Part shown: positions 54,324-63,619 of the stretch, one piece after another
Position numbering within the stretch: position 1 is the first letter of the stretch
How the letters are laid out: each line of letters begins with the position of its first letter
DNA from: Roseomonas sp.
GTDB taxonomy: Bacteria; Pseudomonadota; Alphaproteobacteria; Acetobacterales; Acetobacteraceae
Assembly: GCA_020249265.1 (NCBI GenBank)
Contig: JADCGA010000015.1
Span: 1 to 64,000 of the forward strand
Direction of reading: 5' to 3'
DNA: 64,000 nucleotides
Program-made: the position numbers and the translations under genes
Notes under the pieces: model-generated
Database searches by the model: none
What the model saw: the letters and a program-made list of their open reading frames with translations, nothing else
Told to the model about the DNA's origin: nothing

Positions 54324-55307
54324 TCAGGTTTTCAGGATGATTTTGCCAAGATGTGCATTGGCCTTCATATGCGCCAAGGCTTCCACCGCTTCATCAAGCG
54401 CGAATACACGGTCAATGGGCAAATGGAATACGCCTTCATCCACGCCCTTGCGCAAATCCCGCCGCGCCACGCGTTCTTCCTCGCGGATTTCGGCGACGCT
54501 CCGCGTGCGATGCGTGACACCAATATAGGCAATGCGGCGTGTGGCGTGCAGATCAAAATCGAAATCGCCATGCGCGCCGCCAAGGCGCCCGACATTCACA
54601 ATGCGGCCCAGAATCGCCGTGGCGCGCATGGCGGCATTGATGGTGCCGCCGGAGACCTGGTCAATCACCACCTCAACGCCGCGCCCATTGGTCAGCGCCA
54701 GCACCTGATCCGCCCAATCCGCATCATTGGTATTGATGGCGTGATCAGCGCCGAAGTCTTTCAGCCGCCCACGTCGTTCAGCATTGGTGGAAGTGCCAAT
54801 CACCATCCCCGCGCCCATGTATTTCGCAATCTGCATGCCCATCAGCCCAACGCCGCTGGAGGCACCCAAAATCATGACCGCTTCACCCTTGGCCATCCGG
54901 CCATTGGAAATCAGCGCATCATGCATGGTGGCCAGTGCCACCGGCAAAGTCGCCGCTTCTTCCCAGGACATATTGCGATCCGGCACGGGCTGCACGCGGC
55001 CCATATCGGCAATGGCATATTCGGCATAACCGCCGGAACCCGCGCACATCACGCGATCGCCTGGCTTGATGCCGGCAACACCCGCGCCCACCGCCGCGAC
55101 CTCTCCGGCAAATTCCAGGCCAAGGATGGTGCCCGCACCCCCCATGCGGCCATGCGCATGGCCCGCCGCCACGCCAAGATCAGCGCGGTTGAGCCCGGCA
55201 GCCCGCACGCGCACCAATACCTGCTCTGGTCCCGGAACCGGGCGTGGCGCCTGTTGTACTTTGACGCCATCGGCGGTGACCATGGCGGCCTTCATCATCT
55301 CGGTCAT
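54324..55307 (-). CDS. Zinc-binding-type quinone oxidoreductase (MDR superfamily)
   Basis: A 327-residue medium-chain reductase. GLEFAGEVAAVGAGVAGIKP is the N-terminal catalytic domain and ILGASSGVGLMGMQIAKYMG the NADPH Rossmann motif (residues about 145-165). The structural-zinc cysteines of alcohol dehydrogenases are not seen, so it is a QOR/enoyl-reductase type. The first ATG of the open frame (55355) lies in poorly conserved sequence; the ATG at 55307 (MTEMMKAAMVT) fits the family. Likely reduces an activated double bond or quinone. Confidence 0.9.
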   Translation of the reverse strand: MTEMMKAAMVTADGVKVQQAPRPVPGPEQVLVRVRAAGLNRADLGVAAGHAHGRMGGAGTILGLEFAGEVAAVGAGVAGIKPGDRVMCAGSGGYAEYAIADMGRVQPVPDRNMSWEEAATLPVALATMHDALISNGRMAKGEAVMILGASSGVGLMGMQIAKYMGAGMVIGTSTNAERRGRLKDFGADHAINTNDADWADQVLALTNGRGVEVVIDQVSGGTINAAMRATAILGRIVNVGRLGGAHGDFDFDLHATRRIAYIGVTHRTRSVAEIREEERVARRDLRKGVDEGVFHLPIDRVFALDEAVEALAHMKANAHLGKIILKT

Positions 55308-55385
55308 GTCGTTATTCCCTTGCGCCTGTCCGGCCCTGAAGATGGAGGATGCCACAGGCTCGGTCAGGCGATAAGTGCCGCAGTT

Positions 55386-55874
55386 TCAGCGCGGGAGGCC
55401 CGGGTTCAATCGCCACATGGTGAAATTGAGCGCCCCGGCAAAGCTGACCCAGGCAAGGTAGGGCACCATGAGCAACGCGGCGCGGGCATCAATCGGCCAA
55501 AAGACGATGATGCAGGCCAGGATGGAAAGCCACAGCAGGCATAGCTCGCCAAAGGCCAGATCCATCCGCCGCATGCCAAAGAAAATCCCGGACCAGGCGG
55601 CGTTCAGCACCAATTGCAGCGCGTAAAGCGAAAGCGCCAGGGCGCCGCCGGAGAAACCCGCAGCTTCCCAGATCAGCCAGCCGGCAATGGCGATCATCAG
55701 GAACAGTACCGCCCAAGCCGGGGCGAAAAGCCAATTGGGCGGGCACCAGCGGGGCTTTTTCAGCGCATCATACCAGGGGCCAGGCATGAAAATGGCGCCC
55801 GAGGCAGCCGCCGCGAAGCAGGCACCCAAAAAGCCCAAAAAGCCGCCGATCGAAGAAAATTCCATCCCCTTCAT
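55386..55874 (-). CDS. tspO: TspO/MBR-family membrane protein
   Basis: A 162-residue protein with five hydrophobic helices. The family core WYDALKKPRWCPPNWLFAPA is followed by WAVLFLMIAIAGWLIWEAAG and LNAAWSGIFFGMRRMDLA. Bacterial TspO binds tetrapyrroles and affects porphyrin flux and pigment-gene expression. A nearby in-frame ATG at 55865 is an alternative start. It is 78 bp upstream of the quinone oxidoreductase gene; a functional link is not evident. Confidence 0.9.
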   Translation of the reverse strand: MKGMEFSSIGGFLGFLGACFAAAASGAIFMPGPWYDALKKPRWCPPNWLFAPAWAVLFLMIAIAGWLIWEAAGFSGGALALSLYALQLVLNAAWSGIFFGMRRMDLAFGELCLLWLSILACIIVFWPIDARAALLMVPYLAWVSFAGALNFTMWRLNPGLPR

Positions 55875-55943
55875 ATAGAGCAAGATTGCGGCTTGCCGAG
55901 GGGTAGTGGCATGCTGGCCCCATAAGCAAGGGGGAGGGCAGCC

Positions 55944-57554
55944 ATGGCGCAACATGAATCGGATTATGTCATTCTGGGCGGGGGCTCGGCGGGCTGTGTG
56001 CTCGCAACCCGGCTGTCGGAAGATCCGGGCACGAGTGTCACCATGCTGGAAGCCGGCCCCTGGGACCGTAACCCCTGGATTCACATCCCCATGGGCTTTG
56101 CGCGGCTTTATGTAACTAAGAAATTCGATTGGAACTACCAGACCGAAGCGGAAGGGGAGCTTGGCGGCCGCAGCGTTTATTGGCCGCGTGGGCGCGTGAT
56201 TGGCGGTTCTGGCAGTGTCAATGGCTTGGTGTTCCTGCGCGGCAGCCCGCGCGATTACGATCGCTGGTCGCAATCCGGCGCGCGGGGCTGGTCCTACGAA
56301 GAATGCCTGCCTTACTTCAAGCGCCTGGAAAGCTTTGCCGGACCGGATAGCGAATATCGCGGCAAGGATGGCCCGATGCAGATTGCCGAGGTACCGGAAC
56401 CATCGCCTGGTTGCCGCGCTTTTGTGGAAACCTGCGAAAAACTCGGCTTCACCCGCAATCGCGATAATAATGGCGAATGGTTTGAAGGTGTGGCGCCTAA
56501 CCAATTGAATGTGCATCGTGGCCGTCGCTGGAGCCCTGCTGTGGCCTATCTGCGCCCCGCCTTGAAGCGCCCCAATTTGCGCGTGGAAACGGAACGGCTT
56601 GGCCAGCGCATCCTGATCGAAAATGGCCGCGCTGTTGGCGTGGTGGTGCGCGGGCCGGCGGGTGAGGAAACCTATCGCGCAAGGCGGGAAGTGATCCTTT
56701 CATCGGGTGCCATTGAGAGCCCGAAAATGCTGATGCTGTCAGGCATTGGCGAGGCGAATGCGCTTCAGGAAATGGGCATTCAGGTGCAGGTGAATGCGCC
56801 GGAAGTGGGCAAGAATTTGCAGGACCATTTCATGGTGCGCTTTGCCTATCGCACCAAGCCTTGCGGCACGCTGAATGAGATCATGGCCAACCCGATCCGC
56901 GCCGCAGGGCTTGGGTTGGAATGGGCGCTGCGCCGCAAGGGGCAAATGGCGGTGGGCGCATCCGAAGCAAGCCTTTTTGCCCGCGTTCTGCCTGGTTCTG
57001 AAGAACCGGAAGTGCAATTCCAATTCGTCAATTTCAGCCTGGGGGGCAATCAGGGCACTTCGGCGAATTCTCTGGCCAAGCACCCTGGATTCACCTTCAA
57101 TTTCTGTGTCTGCCGCCCTGATAGCCGGGGCGATCTGACGCTGCGTTCGCCCAATGTCGCCGATAAGCCGGTGATCCGTGCGAATTACCTGACGGCGCCG
57201 TCCGATATTCGCATCATGCTGGAATCCGCCAAGCTCGGCCGGCGCATCGCCGCGACCAACCCTTTTGCAGGATTGATTGAGCGTGAAGAATTCCCCGGCC
57301 CCAAGACAGGCGCCGAGGATGAAATGCTGGATTACATCCGCGGCGCCGGCACCACCGTGTATCATCCTTGCGGTACGAACCGGATGGGCACGGATTCACG
57401 TTCGGTGGTTGATTCGGAGTTGCGCGTGCGTGGCGTGCAGGGGTTGCGCGTGGTGGATGCTTCGGTCTTTCCGCTGGTGCCTTCTTCCAACATCCATCCG
57501 GCGGTGCTGATGCTGGCCGAACGCGCATCCGACCTCATTCGTCGCGCGGCATGA
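55944..57554 (+). CDS. GMC-family FAD-dependent oxidoreductase (copy 3)
   Basis: A 536-residue enzyme. FAD motif ILGGGSAGCVLATRLSEDPG is near residue 9, and the signature GRVIGGSGSVNGLVFLRGSP near 85. The catalytic region is YHPCGTNRMGTDSRSVVD, then SSNIHPAVLMLAERASDLI, giving the canonical His/His pair. GGGGGAGGG precedes the ATG. It overlaps the solute-binding-protein gene at its 3' end by ATGA (57551-57554), a link between substrate capture and oxidation. Confidence 0.93.
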   Translation: MAQHESDYVILGGGSAGCVLATRLSEDPGTSVTMLEAGPWDRNPWIHIPMGFARLYVTKKFDWNYQTEAEGELGGRSVYWPRGRVIGGSGSVNGLVFLRGSPRDYDRWSQSGARGWSYEECLPYFKRLESFAGPDSEYRGKDGPMQIAEVPEPSPGCRAFVETCEKLGFTRNRDNNGEWFEGVAPNQLNVHRGRRWSPAVAYLRPALKRPNLRVETERLGQRILIENGRAVGVVVRGPAGEETYRARREVILSSGAIESPKMLMLSGIGEANALQEMGIQVQVNAPEVGKNLQDHFMVRFAYRTKPCGTLNEIMANPIRAAGLGLEWALRRKGQMAVGASEASLFARVLPGSEEPEVQFQFVNFSLGGNQGTSANSLAKHPGFTFNFCVCRPDSRGDLTLRSPNVADKPVIRANYLTAPSDIRIMLESAKLGRRIAATNPFAGLIEREEFPGPKTGAEDEMLDYIRGAGTTVYHPCGTNRMGTDSRSVVDSELRVRGVQGLRVVDASVFPLVPSSNIHPAVLMLAERASDLIRRAA

Positions 57555-58546
57555 AAGGGCTTATGATGACGCAGTTTAACCCTGGCCGCCGCGCGCTGCT
57601 GTCGGCGACGCTGGCGACACCCTTCCTTTCGCTGACCGCGCAAGCGCAGGGTAGCGATTGGCCTAATCGTCCAGTGCGCGTGGTGGTGCCCTGGCCGCCG
57701 GGCGGGGGCGCCGACACCACGGCGCGCATGATTTTCCCGAAGCTCGGGCAAAAGCTTGGTCAGCCCTTCGTGATTGAAAACCGACCAGGCGCTTCGGGCA
57801 GCATCGGTGCCGCCGAAGTCGCGCGCGCAACGCCCGATGGCTATACGATCTTGCATGACGCAACGCCGCTTGCGATCAATCCCTTTCTGCTGCGTGTTTC
57901 TTTCGATGCGCTGGTTGATTTGAAAGCGGTCTTCCTGCCCATGCAGGTGCCGATGCTGCTGGTGATGAACCCGAACCAGGCGCCGAAATCCCTCGCTGAA
58001 GTCATTGCGCTGGCCAAGGCGCGGCCTGGGTCGCTTGATTGGGCGTCCTCGGGCAATGGATCGGCGCAGCATTTGGCGCTTGAGTTATTCACGCGCGCCG
58101 CCGGTATTACGGTGAACCATGTGCCCTATCGCGGCGGAGGGCCGGCGCTGACTGATGTGGTGGCCGGGCAGGTCGGTTATTTCTTCAGCAATTCGAATGT
58201 GTCTCTGCCCTTCGTGCAGGGCGGGCGCGTGCGCGCCGTGGCGCATACCGGGCGCGGACGTATCGCCGCCTTCCCGGACCTGCCCGCCATTGGCGATACA
58301 CTGGCTGGCTATGAGGCTTATGAGTGGAATTGCATCCTGGCCCCCGCCCGCACGCCCGCTGCCATCACTGAAAAACTGAATGCCGCATTGAATGAAGTGG
58401 TGCAGGACCCCGAAATGGCCTCGCGCTACACCCAGCTTGCCATGGTGGTGCAACCCAATTCCACAGCGCAGGCCGAAGCCTTTCTGCGCAGCGAAACCGA
58501 AAAATGGGGCCGCGTGATCAGGGAAGCGAATATCAAGCTGGAATAG
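57551..58546 (+). CDS. Tripartite tricarboxylate transporter (Bug-family) substrate-binding protein
   Basis: A 331-residue periplasmic protein with a twin-arginine-like leader (NPGRRALLSATLATPFLSL, cleavage near AQA). The Bug hallmark is RVVVPWPPGGGADTTARMIF, then VIENRPGASGSIGAAEVARA and the ligand loop NHVPYRGGGPALTDVVAGQV. It captures an organic acid or aromatic for an unidentified membrane partner; no TctA/TctB genes are nearby. The ATG at 57566, six bases after AAAGGG, is an equally good start. Confidence 0.9.
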   Translation: MKGLMMTQFNPGRRALLSATLATPFLSLTAQAQGSDWPNRPVRVVVPWPPGGGADTTARMIFPKLGQKLGQPFVIENRPGASGSIGAAEVARATPDGYTILHDATPLAINPFLLRVSFDALVDLKAVFLPMQVPMLLVMNPNQAPKSLAEVIALAKARPGSLDWASSGNGSAQHLALELFTRAAGITVNHVPYRGGGPALTDVVAGQVGYFFSNSNVSLPFVQGGRVRAVAHTGRGRIAAFPDLPAIGDTLAGYEAYEWNCILAPARTPAAITEKLNAALNEVVQDPEMASRYTQLAMVVQPNSTAQAEAFLRSETEKWGRVIREANIKLE

Positions 58547-58553
58547 ACGCCTT

Positions 58554-59756
58554 CTATCCAGCCAAAAACTTCTCTGCCGCGCTGGCAAGGACCTGGCAGC
58601 CCAGCGCCAAATCTTCATCCTTTGTGTCTTCCGCCCAATGATGGCTGATGCCGCCAATGGAAGGCACGAAAATCATGGAAGCCGGCATCAGCCGCGCGAT
58701 ATACTGCGCATCATGCCCTGCCCCTGATGGCATTTGCTGCCAAACCCCTGGCGCATGAACCCCCGCGGCATGTTCCAAGGCCGCCATCATGGCCGGGTCG
58801 CAAATGGCCGGTGTCGCGCGGCTCATTTGCGTCAGAGTCGCTGGGCATTTTTCGCGCCGATTGCTTTCCTGCACCAAAGCGCGCAGCCCGGCTTCCATCC
58901 GTTCCAGCACGGGCACGGAAACATCACGGAATTGGAACAGCACATCCGCGCTGCCGGGAATGATGGAAGGTGCGCCGGGATCAAGGCTGATGCGCCCGGT
59001 GGTCCAGGTGCTGCGCGGGCCGCAAATGCGCGGGAATTCCTGATCAATCGCTGCCAGCAGACGCACGGCGGAAAGCCCGGCATCCTTGCGTTCCGCCATG
59101 GTGGTGCCGCCGGCATGATCTTGCTGGCCCTGGAATTGAACACGCCATTGCCAAATTGCAACAATACCCGTCACCACACCCACGCGCAGCCCTTGGCTTT
59201 CAAGCTGCGTGCCCTGTTCAATATGGATTTCATAGAAACCCTTATGGCGCCCGGGTTCCAATTGCATGCGCGGCTTGCCCGCAAGCCCTGCCGCCGCCAA
59301 GGCATCACGCAAGGGCGTGCCATCATTGCGGCTGCGGCTACGATCAATTTCTTCTTCGGTCAGATCACCAATGATGGACCGGCTGCCGAGGAAGCCGCCT
59401 TCGAAATGCCCTTCCTCATCCGCGAAAGCCGCGACATCCACGGGCAATCCGGCGCGCGCCAACGCAACGCCGGCCATGACGCCAAGCGCGCCATCCAGCC
59501 AGCCCGCGTAATTTTGGCTTTCGATATGGCTGCCCACCAGCAAATGCGGCCCAGGCCCCTTATGGCGGCCATAGACATTACCAATGCCGTCAATGCTGGC
59601 ATCCAGCCCGCATTCCCTCAGCCTTTCCATCAGCCAATGGCGGCTTTCCATATCCTGCGGCGAAAAGGTCGGGCGATGCACGCCGGTCTTATAGGCGCCG
59701 ATTTTGCGGAGTTCATGAAGATCGGCAAGGAAACGCTCGGCATTGATCTGCACCAT
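58554..59756 (-). CDS. M20-family Zn-dependent hydrolase, allantoate amidohydrolase / N-carbamoylase-like
   Basis: A 400-residue M20 hydantoinase/carbamoylase-family enzyme. LLVGSHIESQNYAGWLDGAL carries the His and Asp metal ligands, VAAFADEEGHFEGGFLGSRS the catalytic Glu pair, and HIEQGTQLESQGLRVGVVTG the dimer/metal region. GHDAQYIARLMPASMIFVPS and GGISHHWAEDTKDEDLALG close the fold. Such enzymes remove carbamoyl groups from N-carbamoyl-amino acids or split allantoate. It would act after hydantoinase or allantoinase steps elsewhere in the window. The start is by homology. Confidence 0.92.
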   Translation of the reverse strand: MVQINAERFLADLHELRKIGAYKTGVHRPTFSPQDMESRHWLMERLRECGLDASIDGIGNVYGRHKGPGPHLLVGSHIESQNYAGWLDGALGVMAGVALARAGLPVDVAAFADEEGHFEGGFLGSRSIIGDLTEEEIDRSRSRNDGTPLRDALAAAGLAGKPRMQLEPGRHKGFYEIHIEQGTQLESQGLRVGVVTGIVAIWQWRVQFQGQQDHAGGTTMAERKDAGLSAVRLLAAIDQEFPRICGPRSTWTTGRISLDPGAPSIIPGSADVLFQFRDVSVPVLERMEAGLRALVQESNRREKCPATLTQMSRATPAICDPAMMAALEHAAGVHAPGVWQQMPSGAGHDAQYIARLMPASMIFVPSIGGISHHWAEDTKDEDLALGCQVLASAAEKFLAG

Positions 59757-59916
59757 GGCGGGAACCCTCGGTTGAGAAATTTTACTTTTGATTAATACCA
59801 AAAAATTCTTAGCAGAAAAATCACTCGGAAACCAATCCCGTTAACTGTTCAACAACCAGGAATGGGCTTTTCTTAAGCGCGTCACAACAAGCGTGACTCC
59901 AAGGAGCGAAAAATCC

Positions 59917-60132
59917 ATGCAAACCAACCGTCGCGTTGAAATATCCGAAGCCGCTTTCACCTGTGTTGCGCTGCTGGAAACCAGCTTCGGCGCTGAACTC
60001 CATATGCGCGACGAACAAGGCAGATTTTTCCGCCTGCCATTGCGCGATGCGGATCAGGGAAGCCATTTGGCCATGCTGGCCGCTTTCAGTGGCCCACCCA
60101 GCCCAAGGCGGCAGCGTGGGCGGCGCCATTAA
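59917..60132 (+). CDS. Small hypothetical protein
   Basis: A 71-residue protein with no recognised family. The ATG at 59917 has AAGGAG 10 bases upstream, supporting translation. The sequence is amphipathic (AAFTCVALLETSFGAELHMR) and ends in a basic tail (PSPRRQRGRRH). It is preceded by an AT-rich stretch (59770-59890) that could contain the promoter. It converges on the SDR gene with an 8-bp gap. Confidence 0.5.
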   Translation: MQTNRRVEISEAAFTCVALLETSFGAELHMRDEQGRFFRLPLRDADQGSHLAMLAAFSGPPSPRRQRGRRH

Positions 60133-60139
60133 GCTGCCG

Positions 60140-60904
60140 TTACAGGGTGAGCCCACCATCCACCACAATGGTCTGCCCGGTCACCATGGCTGCGCCGGCC
60201 AGCAGAAATACCATTACCTCGGCCAAATCTGCCGTGGTGCACCGCCGCTTCAGCAGCGCCTTTTCAATGCTGCCGCGGCGCTGTTCTTCGGTCCATTCAA
60301 TCATCCAAGTCGAATCAACCGCACCTGGTGCAACCGCATTCACCCGCACTTCCGGCGCCAGCCCGCGCGCGAGGTTCTTGGTCAGGCTCACCACCCCCGC
60401 CTTGGTTGCGCCATAGGCCATGGAAGACCCGGCATGATTAAGCCCAGCGATGGAAGCCACACTCACCACCGCGCCACCGGCGGCGCGCAAGGCGGGCGCT
60501 GCCGCCTTGGTGCAGCGAAACACGCCAAGCAGATTAACCTGCAAGACCGTGTCCCATAATTCTTCCGTCAGCCGGTCAAATTCATTGGGCGCGATGGAGG
60601 TTTTGGTGCCAGGCGTGCCGGCATTATTCACCAAATAATCCAAACGGCCGAGATCAGCGACCGCCTGTTCAACCATGCGTTTGCAATCCGCCGCATCACC
60701 AACATTACCCGGTGCGGCAATCACATCCCGCCCCATGGCGCGCAGCCGCGCCACTTCAGCCGCACCACGCTCATCCCCCGCCAAATGATTGATCGCCACC
60801 TTGCAGCCATTGACGGCGAGCATCTCAACAGTGGCAAGGCCAATGCCGGAAGCACCCCCCGTCACCAGCGCGGTCTTGCCCTTCAGATCATAGCTTGCGG
60901 TCAT
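60140..60904 (-). CDS. Short-chain dehydrogenase/reductase (SDR)
   Basis: A 254-residue classical SDR. TALVTGGASGIGLATVEMLA is the cofactor loop, LDYLVNNAGTPG the NNAG motif, SVASIAGLNHAGSS the catalytic Ser, and YGATKAG the Tyr/Lys pair. It ends TGQTIVVDGGLTL. It is the last gene of a three-gene unit, with its ATG overlapping the 3-hydroxyacyl-CoA dehydrogenase stop (ATGA, 60901-60904). Confidence 0.93.
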   Translation of the reverse strand: MTASYDLKGKTALVTGGASGIGLATVEMLAVNGCKVAINHLAGDERGAAEVARLRAMGRDVIAAPGNVGDAADCKRMVEQAVADLGRLDYLVNNAGTPGTKTSIAPNEFDRLTEELWDTVLQVNLLGVFRCTKAAAPALRAAGGAVVSVASIAGLNHAGSSMAYGATKAGVVSLTKNLARGLAPEVRVNAVAPGAVDSTWMIEWTEEQRRGSIEKALLKRRCTTADLAEVMVFLLAGAAMVTGQTIVVDGGLTL

Positions 60905-61869
60905 TGGTCACGCTCCATTCCTGCCAGGGTTCCAATTTCGCGCAACGCCCTGCGCAGCGCGAGTAGGCGGCGGTCCCGATCCTCGAACAATTTCGCGGGA
61001 TCCTTGCCGCCCCAATCATAAAATCCAGCGCCTGACATCACGCCGGTTTTGCCTTCGGTAATCAGCTTGTCGAGCGATTCGCTATGCCTGCGCGGCGGTG
61101 GCGGTTCATACATGCGGTTCTTCAGTGCCAATTGCATCATTGGCAAGCCGGTGAAATCCGCCTTGGCGAGTACTCCCAAAATCGGCAGGCGCAGCGCAAT
61201 GCCATGGATGATGGAAGCATCAATTTCAGCCGCATCCGCCACACCCTCATCCAGCAATTTCTGCACTTCAAGCCCAATCGCGGATTGGATGCGATTCGCG
61301 ATATAGCCGGGGATGAATTTGCGCATCACAATCGGCTTCTTGCCCATATCGGCACAAAGCTTCCGCAGCATTTCCACCACTGCCGGGTCCGTTTCCGGCC
61401 CGGCGACGATATCCACCAGATCCACCAGATAGGGCGGCGTATACCAATGCGCGATCAGCGTCTTGTTCTGCCGCGCCGCTGGCATCAGCGGAAAAATATC
61501 AAGATAGGACGTATTGGAAGCAATGATCGCATCGCGCGGCGCCAGCCTGTCCAATTCCGCGTAAAGCGTTTTTTTCACCTCGGGGTTTTCCACCACCGCT
61601 TCCACAATCAGCTCTGCCCCATCCACGCATTCGGCCAGGTTTTCATGGCGCGTGATGGCTTGCGCCAAATGGGCGGAAGTCCAACCCTCTGGCGCCTCAC
61701 CCGCCTCGGCCAGGGTGGCCAAGGCTTTTTCCATCAGACCTTGCGCGCGCCGCAGGGTTTCGGGGTTATTGTCAGTCAGGCGAACCTGGTGCCTGCCAAG
61801 GGCAAAAACCAGCGCCAATGCATGGCCCATGGTGCCGGCGCCTAGAACCGCAACTCTGGTCATCCTCAT
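60901..61869 (-). CDS. 3-Hydroxyacyl-CoA dehydrogenase-family protein
   Basis: A 322-residue protein with the NAD-binding start VAVLGAGTMGHALALVFALG and the HAD-type middle block LIVEAVVENPEVKKTLYAEL. IIASNTSYLDIFPLMPAARQ and IAHWYTPPYLVDLVDIVAGP follow; the latter replaces the classic HFFNP with HWYTP, typical of L-carnitine or 3-hydroxyacid dehydrogenase relatives rather than fatty-acid enzymes. The C-terminal HAD domain is single. It overlaps the TPP enzyme gene by ATGA (61866-61869). Confidence 0.9.
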   Translation of the reverse strand: MRMTRVAVLGAGTMGHALALVFALGRHQVRLTDNNPETLRRAQGLMEKALATLAEAGEAPEGWTSAHLAQAITRHENLAECVDGAELIVEAVVENPEVKKTLYAELDRLAPRDAIIASNTSYLDIFPLMPAARQNKTLIAHWYTPPYLVDLVDIVAGPETDPAVVEMLRKLCADMGKKPIVMRKFIPGYIANRIQSAIGLEVQKLLDEGVADAAEIDASIIHGIALRLPILGVLAKADFTGLPMMQLALKNRMYEPPPPRRHSESLDKLITEGKTGVMSGAGFYDWGGKDPAKLFEDRDRRLLALRRALREIGTLAGMERDQ

Positions 61870-63542
61870 GCTCCTTCCGGCGCCCAGGGGGCGGGCGCGC
61901 GTGCTTCAATATCCGTCACCACATCCACCACCACAGTCTCAGGCGATGCCATGGCTTCACGCAAGGCAGGGCCGATATCCTCTGGCCGTTCCACGCGAAT
62001 GCCATTCAACCCGAAGGAACGCGCGACGGCGGTGAAATCCGTTGGCCCGAAACGGAGGATTTCTTCGGCTGCGCCAGGGCGATTGCCGGCGCTGCGCTTG
62101 AAATTGGGCCAGCCCTGGCCGAAGCCGGAATTATTGTTCACCACCAGCGTCACCGCGATGCCGCGCCGCCGCGCCGTTTCCAATTCCGCCAAATGATAAT
62201 AAAGCGCACCATCGCCGGACCAGCAGACAACCTTCCGATCAGGTGCGGCGCATTTCGCCCCCAGCGCCGCCGGGAAGGACCAGCCGAGCGATCCTGCCGC
62301 GCGCAAATAACTCTGCCGCGGTTCCAAATCCACCATGGTTGCGGTCCAAATGCCGGAATAGCCGGTATCCGCCACCAGAATGCCATCATCGGGCAGGGCG
62401 GCAGTGATTTCCGCCGCAAGCCGCGCGGGATCAATTGGCTTGGCATCGCTTGCCATGCGCGGCGCCATTTCCGCGCGCCATGCTGCCATTTGCGCCTGCG
62501 CTGCTGCCAGATAATCGCCATCGCGCTTTGGCTTGCCAAGCGCCGCCACCAACGCGCCAAGTGCGGCGCGCGGATCACCCTGCACTGCGACCGCTGCGGG
62601 GTAGGAACGGTCAAACTCATGCGGGTCCGCATCAATCTGCACTACCGTTGCACCAGCGACAGGGGTGCGCCAGTAATTCGTCAGCATATCGCCGGTGTCA
62701 GCGCCCACGAATAGAATCAAATCCGCATCATGCAGAATGCGATTGGCCGGCGGCGCGGCGTAAGCGCCGGCCACGCCGATATGCAGCGGATGGCGCGTTG
62801 AAATCAGCCCGCGCGCCCCAAGGGCAGTTGCAATCGGCGCGGCAAGCGCTTCCGCCACCATCAGCAATTCGGGCGCACAGCCCGAAAGTGCTGCCGCATC
62901 GCCCGCCACGATCGCAACCTTGGGTGCGGCCAGCAGCGCGCGTGCTGCCGCTTCAATCGCGGCCATATCCGGGCCGGGCCGATGCATCGGCATACGGAAG
63001 GCGGAAAGATCAGCAAGCGGTGCGGCGACTTTGCCGTTTTCAATCACTTCGGCCTGCAAACCAAACAGATCAAGATGCACCGGGCGCGGCGGCAGCGCGA
63101 CGGATGCGGCAAAGGCCTGGCGCAGCACGCGCGGTAAATCCGCCGCATCCGCGACATCCGTCTGCATCTTCGTCACGGCTGAGAAAAGCGGCGCGTGATC
63201 CACTTCCTGATAAGCGTTGCGATGCTGATGTGCCGGCACCTTGCGCCCCGTCAGCGCAATGATCGGCGCGCGCGACAAATAGGCATCCTGCAATCCAGCC
63301 GCGAGGTTCGCCGCACCCACGGATTGCGCCGCGACTATCCCCGGCCTGCCGGAAACCCGCGCATAGCCATCCGCCATATAGACTGCGGCTTTTTCGGTAT
63401 GTGCCAGCACGGGTGCCACCCCGGCATCACCCAGCGCCAATAAGGTCCGCCGCAAGACAGCGTCCACGAAAAAAACATGTGTCTGGCCCGAAGCGGCGAT
63501 GCTGCTGGCAAGCCATTGCGCCCCGGTCATGGTCTGATGCAT
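61866..63542 (-). CDS. Thiamine-pyrophosphate-dependent enzyme, acetolactate synthase/decarboxylase-like
   Basis: A 558-residue TPP enzyme with three domains. The N-terminal PYR domain carries the conserved Glu in LAHTEKAAVYMADGYARVSG, the central domain binds nucleotide or is structural, and the C-terminal PP domain has the TPP motif SGDGALYYHLAELETARRRG followed by VNNNSGFGQGWP. It could be a 2-oxoacid decarboxylase, a benzaldehyde-lyase-like carboligase or an ALS relative; a regulatory ilvN partner is absent. GGGAAGG sits upstream of the ATG. It is the first gene of the TPP/HAD/SDR operon and divergent from a Bug-type binding protein gene. Confidence 0.9.
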   Translation of the reverse strand: MHQTMTGAQWLASSIAASGQTHVFFVDAVLRRTLLALGDAGVAPVLAHTEKAAVYMADGYARVSGRPGIVAAQSVGAANLAAGLQDAYLSRAPIIALTGRKVPAHQHRNAYQEVDHAPLFSAVTKMQTDVADAADLPRVLRQAFAASVALPPRPVHLDLFGLQAEVIENGKVAAPLADLSAFRMPMHRPGPDMAAIEAAARALLAAPKVAIVAGDAAALSGCAPELLMVAEALAAPIATALGARGLISTRHPLHIGVAGAYAAPPANRILHDADLILFVGADTGDMLTNYWRTPVAGATVVQIDADPHEFDRSYPAAVAVQGDPRAALGALVAALGKPKRDGDYLAAAQAQMAAWRAEMAPRMASDAKPIDPARLAAEITAALPDDGILVADTGYSGIWTATMVDLEPRQSYLRAAGSLGWSFPAALGAKCAAPDRKVVCWSGDGALYYHLAELETARRRGIAVTLVVNNNSGFGQGWPNFKRSAGNRPGAAEEILRFGPTDFTAVARSFGLNGIRVERPEDIGPALREAMASPETVVVDVVTDIEARAPAPWAPEGA

Positions 63543-63619
63543 GGCGCTTCCCTTCCCTTGCTTTCCGGGATTAACCTGCCTGCATCAGCCCGCGCCGACA
63601 AGCGGGAAGGAGGAAACGA

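Noticed and set aside
54297-55544. A 415-codon plus-strand open frame opposite the quinone oxidoreductase
   Set aside because: Antisense shadow; the minus-strand MDR enzyme has clear motifs.
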